Part shown: positions 4,294 to 5,633 of the stretch, in pieces
Layout of the letters: every line of letters starts with the position of its first letter
How positions within the stretch are numbered: position 1 is the stretch's first letter
Origin: Suilimivivens sp964571145
GTDB taxonomy: Bacteria; Bacillota; Clostridia; Lachnospirales; Lachnospiraceae
Assembly: GCA_964571145.1 (NCBI GenBank)
Contig: CAZNAP010000139.1
Coordinates: forward strand, 1-5,633
Direction: 5' to 3'
Length of the DNA: 5,633 bases
Made by a program: the position numbers and the translations under genes
The notes under the pieces: model-generated
Database searches by the model: none
Seen by the model: the letters and a program-made list of their open reading frames with translations, nothing else
Told to the model about the DNA's origin: nothing

Positions 4294-4754
4294 TACATCA
4301 CCTCTGCTGTTCCACCAATGGCTTCAATTTTTTCTTTAGCAGTTGCACTGAAGGCATTTGCTTTTACTGTAAGCTTCTTGGTTATTTCTCCGTTTCCGAG
4401 GATCTTAACGCCATCTTTAGGATTCTTAACAATGCCACATTCGATTAATGCTTCAACATCTACAACTGCACCGTCTTCAAATTTATCATTTAACACGCTC
4501 AAATTGATTCCGATGATTTCTTTAGTACTTGGGCAAGTGAAACCACGCTTGGGAATTCGTCTGTATAAAGGCATCTGACCACCTTCAAAACCAATTCTGG
4601 GAGCTCCTGAACGAGCCTTCTGGCCTTTATGACCTTTACCGGCTGTCTTTCCGTTTCCTGAACCGTGTCCACGTCCTCTTCTAAAATTATCGCTATGTTT
4701 TGAGCCTTCTGCAGGGCTTAAATTAGATAACTCAATAGAGTGTTCCATACTCAT
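4293..4754 (-). CDS. rplO: 50S ribosomal protein L15
   Basis: I place the start at the ATG at 4752-4754, giving 153 residues (MSMEHSIELSNLSPAEGS...), because AAGGAGGTG (4761-4769) sits 8 nt before it. The longer frame from 4790 would begin inside rpmD, add twelve non-family residues and put the SD within coding sequence. A still later ATG (4746-4748) is also possible. L15 is a late-assembly 50S protein that threads into 23S rRNA: the Gly/Arg/Lys-rich extension at residues 25-50 (RRGRGHGSGNGKTAGKGHKG) is characteristic, followed by GFEGGQMPLYRRIPKRGF. The C-terminal L15 signature is visible from KILGNGEI to IEAIGG (117-148). It ends in the TAATG overlap with secY. Confidence 0.97.
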   Translation of the reverse strand: MSMEHSIELSNLSPAEGSKHSDNFRRGRGHGSGNGKTAGKGHKGQKARSGAPRIGFEGGQMPLYRRIPKRGFTCPSTKEIIGINLSVLNDKFEDGAVVDVEALIECGIVKNPKDGVKILGNGEITKKLTVKANAFSATAKEKIEAIGGTAEVM

Positions 4755-4760
4755 TGCTGA

Positions 4761-4769
4761 CACCTCCTT
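4761..4769 (-). promoter_or_regulatory. rplO ribosome binding site (decides the start)
   Basis: AAGGAGGTG on the minus strand is a near-perfect anti-SD match. Its GGAGG core ends 8 nt before the ATG at 4752-4754, which selects that codon over the upstream in-frame ATG at 4788-4790 that overlaps rpmD. Confidence 0.9.
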
Positions 4770-4776
4770 ATCTTGA

Positions 4777-4965
4777 TTAAATTTCTTCAACTTTAACTAA
4801 ATGTCTTATCTGCTGAATTTGTCCTCTTGTAGCCGCATTATCCGGCAATATAATTGTTTTATTCAGCTTGCGAAGTCCCATAGATGTAACTGTAGCTCTA
4901 TGTTTGGGAACTGCACCGATAGGAGATTTTACCAAAGTAATTTTTAACATTTTTTGTTCTGCCAT
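4777..4965 (-). CDS. rpmD: 50S ribosomal protein L30
   Basis: The start ATG at 4963-4965 gives 62 residues, the normal size for bacterial L30. The frame stays open upstream to 5010, but that extension overlaps rpsE and is not L30-like, while AGGAGGG (4974-4980) lies 9 nt before the chosen ATG. The protein reads MAEQKMLKITLVKSPIGAVP and then HRATVTSMGLRKLNKTIILPD, the classic L30 ferredoxin-like fold with the conserved KSPIG and GLRKLN motifs, and ends IRHLVKVEEI. L30 lies on the solvent side of the 50S near 5S rRNA and domain II of 23S rRNA. The SD overlaps the rpsE stop codon, and rplO follows after 22 nt: a compact spc-operon arrangement. It is dispensable in some bacterial lineages but intact here. 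Confidence 0.97.
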   Translation of the reverse strand: MAEQKMLKITLVKSPIGAVPKHRATVTSMGLRKLNKTIILPDNAATRGQIQQIRHLVKVEEI

Positions 4966-4973
4966 CTCACTTT

Positions 4974-4980
4974 CCCTCCT
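4974..4980 (-). promoter_or_regulatory. rpmD ribosome binding site overlapping rpsE stop
   Basis: AGGAGGG on the minus strand shares bases with the rpsE TAG (4979-4981). Spacing of 9 nt to the ATG at 4963-4965 supports the 62-residue L30 start over the longer frame beginning at 5010. Confidence 0.9.
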
Positions 4981-5488
4981 ATGCCATGATTTCTTCCAGC
5001 GATTTTCCACGCTGTTTAGCTACTTCTTCAGGTGTCTTAAGTTCGCTTAAACCATGAATTGTTGCAAGTACAACATTCTGTTTATTATTGGAACCTAATG
5101 ATTTTGTACGGATGTTCTTAATTCCAGCAAGTTCACACACGATACGTGCGGGACCTCCTGCAATAATTCCTGTACCATCGGGAGCTTTCTTCAATAAAAC
5201 GGAAGCTGAGCCAAATTTGCCCGTAAAATCATGTGTAATACTATTGTTCTCATCTTTTGCAACGGAAACAAGATTCTTTATTGCATCCTCTTTACCCTTA
5301 CGGATTGCTTCGGGAATTTCTGTTGCCTTTCCAAGGCCAGCGCCTACATGTCCATTATTGTCCCCAACTACGACCAGTGCTGTGAAGCGCATATTACGTC
5401 CACCCTTAACAACCTTGGTAACTCGCTTGATGGTAACCACTTTTTCTGTTAATTCCATGCCGCTGACATCGATGATTGTATGTCTCAT
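4979..5488 (-). CDS. rpsE: 30S ribosomal protein S5
   Basis: The 169-residue protein is of normal length for S5, which sits at the back of the 30S near the mRNA entry channel, contacts S4 and S8 and influences decoding accuracy. The N-terminal dsRNA-binding-like domain is visible from about residue 13 (ELTEKVVTIKRVTKVVKGGRN, then the signature around FTALVVVGDNNGHVGAGLGKA). The C-terminal S5 domain carries GTGIIAGGPARIVCELAGIK (104-124) and SLGSNNKQNVV. The VVKGGRN loop, where spectinomycin-resistance changes are known in other bacteria, looks unaltered. The start has GGGAG about 8 nt upstream; 16 nt separate it from the rplR stop. Its own stop is embedded in the rpmD SD, implying tight coupling. 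Confidence 0.98.
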   Translation of the reverse strand: MRHTIIDVSGMELTEKVVTIKRVTKVVKGGRNMRFTALVVVGDNNGHVGAGLGKATEIPEAIRKGKEDAIKNLVSVAKDENNSITHDFTGKFGSASVLLKKAPDGTGIIAGGPARIVCELAGIKNIRTKSLGSNNKQNVVLATIHGLSELKTPEEVAKQRGKSLEEIMA

Positions 5489-5504
5489 GTGTGTTTCTCC
5501 CTTC

Positions 5505-5633
5505 CTAGAATTTCAAGCCAGCTTCTCTGGCTGCATCAGCTAACGCTGCGATTTTTCCCTGGTATATAAAGCCGCCTCTATCAAAGACTACGGTATCAAT
5601 ACCTTTTTCAATTGCTCTCTTAGCAATTACCGT
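5505..5633 (-). CDS. rplR: 50S ribosomal protein L18, C-terminal part (cut by the window edge)
   Basis: Only the last 42 residues are in the window; the gene continues beyond the right edge. The visible part reads TVIAKRAIEKGIDTVVFDRG, then GFIYQGKIAALADAAREAGL and KF, ending at TAG (5505-5507). The VVFDRGG.IY.GK.ALADAAREAGL pattern is the diagnostic C-terminus of bacterial L18, which binds 5S rRNA in the central protuberance together with L5. Its place directly before rpsE is the standard spc-operon order. No sign of damage. Confidence 0.96.
   Translation of the reverse strand, partial: TVIAKRAIEKGIDTVVFDRGGFIYQGKIAALADAAREAGLKF

Noticed and set aside
4755..4790. Extended N-terminus for L15 (start at 4790)
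   Set aside because: It overlaps the rpmD end and contains the SD of the shorter gene; the added residues are not L15-like.
4966..5010. Extended N-terminus for L30 (start at 5010)
   Set aside because: It overlaps rpsE, the extra residues are not L30-like, and the SD at 4974-4980 points to the inner ATG.
5088..5543. Long forward-strand open frame of 151 codons opposite rpsE/rplR
   Set aside because: It is fully antisense to unmistakable S5 and L18 coding sequence, has no recognisable family and no forward-strand context; a shadow of codon bias.
1..5633. A new defence, mobile or otherwise exotic system
   Set aside because: Every gene is a conserved housekeeping gene in canonical order; no transposase, integrase, CRISPR repeat, tRNA or att-like site is visible. 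Novelty, if any, is confined to the non-coding leader and spacer structures.

Overview
The window is one minus-strand stretch of the bacterial ribosomal-protein supercluster: the end of the spc operon, the secY-adk-map-infA-rpmJ block, and the start of the alpha operon. Read 5'->3' on the minus strand (high to low coordinates) the order is rplR (3' part only), rpsE, rpmD, rplO, secY, adk, map, a small KOW-domain gene, infA, rpmJ, rpsM, and the first codons of rpsK. The DNA is AT-rich, Shine-Dalgarno (SD) sites are strong GGAGG types, Adk has a Cys4 zinc LID, L36 is the zinc-binding form, and a KOW gene lies between map and infA. Together these point to a low-GC Gram-positive of class Clostridia, probably a Lachnospiraceae relative. 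The family assignment is inference from protein character and gene order.

Region by region: 5633-4293 holds the tightly packed ribosomal genes L18-S5-L30-L15, with SD sites in or beside the preceding stop codons. At 4293-2980 is secY, which overlaps the rplO stop by one base. A 119-bp spacer (2861-2979) carries a long imperfect hairpin, and a second inverted repeat runs through the secY stop. Then come adk and map (4-nt gap), the KOW gene, and infA (3-nt gap, with the infA SD encoded by the last two KOW codons). A 92-bp gap (834-925) contains a convincing extended -10 promoter that would drive rpmJ and the alpha operon. A 253-bp gap (466-719) between rpmJ and rpsM is by far the longest in the cluster and is full of RNA-structure potential: an attenuator-like stem-loop, a possible 10-codon leader peptide ending in its 5' arm, and three or four further hairpins before the rpsM SD.

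The genes jointly supply ribosomal proteins (S5, L30, L15, L18, L36, S13, S11), the initiation factor IF1, the Sec translocon pore, N-terminal methionine removal and adenylate balance: a classic growth-rate regulated housekeeping block. No defence system, mobile element, CRISPR array or tRNA is visible. The two points most worth checking are the structured rpmJ-rpsM leader and the abnormal left edge. At that edge the rpsK start runs after nine normal codons into an exact 29-bp copy of internal rpsM sequence and hits a stop, most likely an assembly or contig-end chimera.
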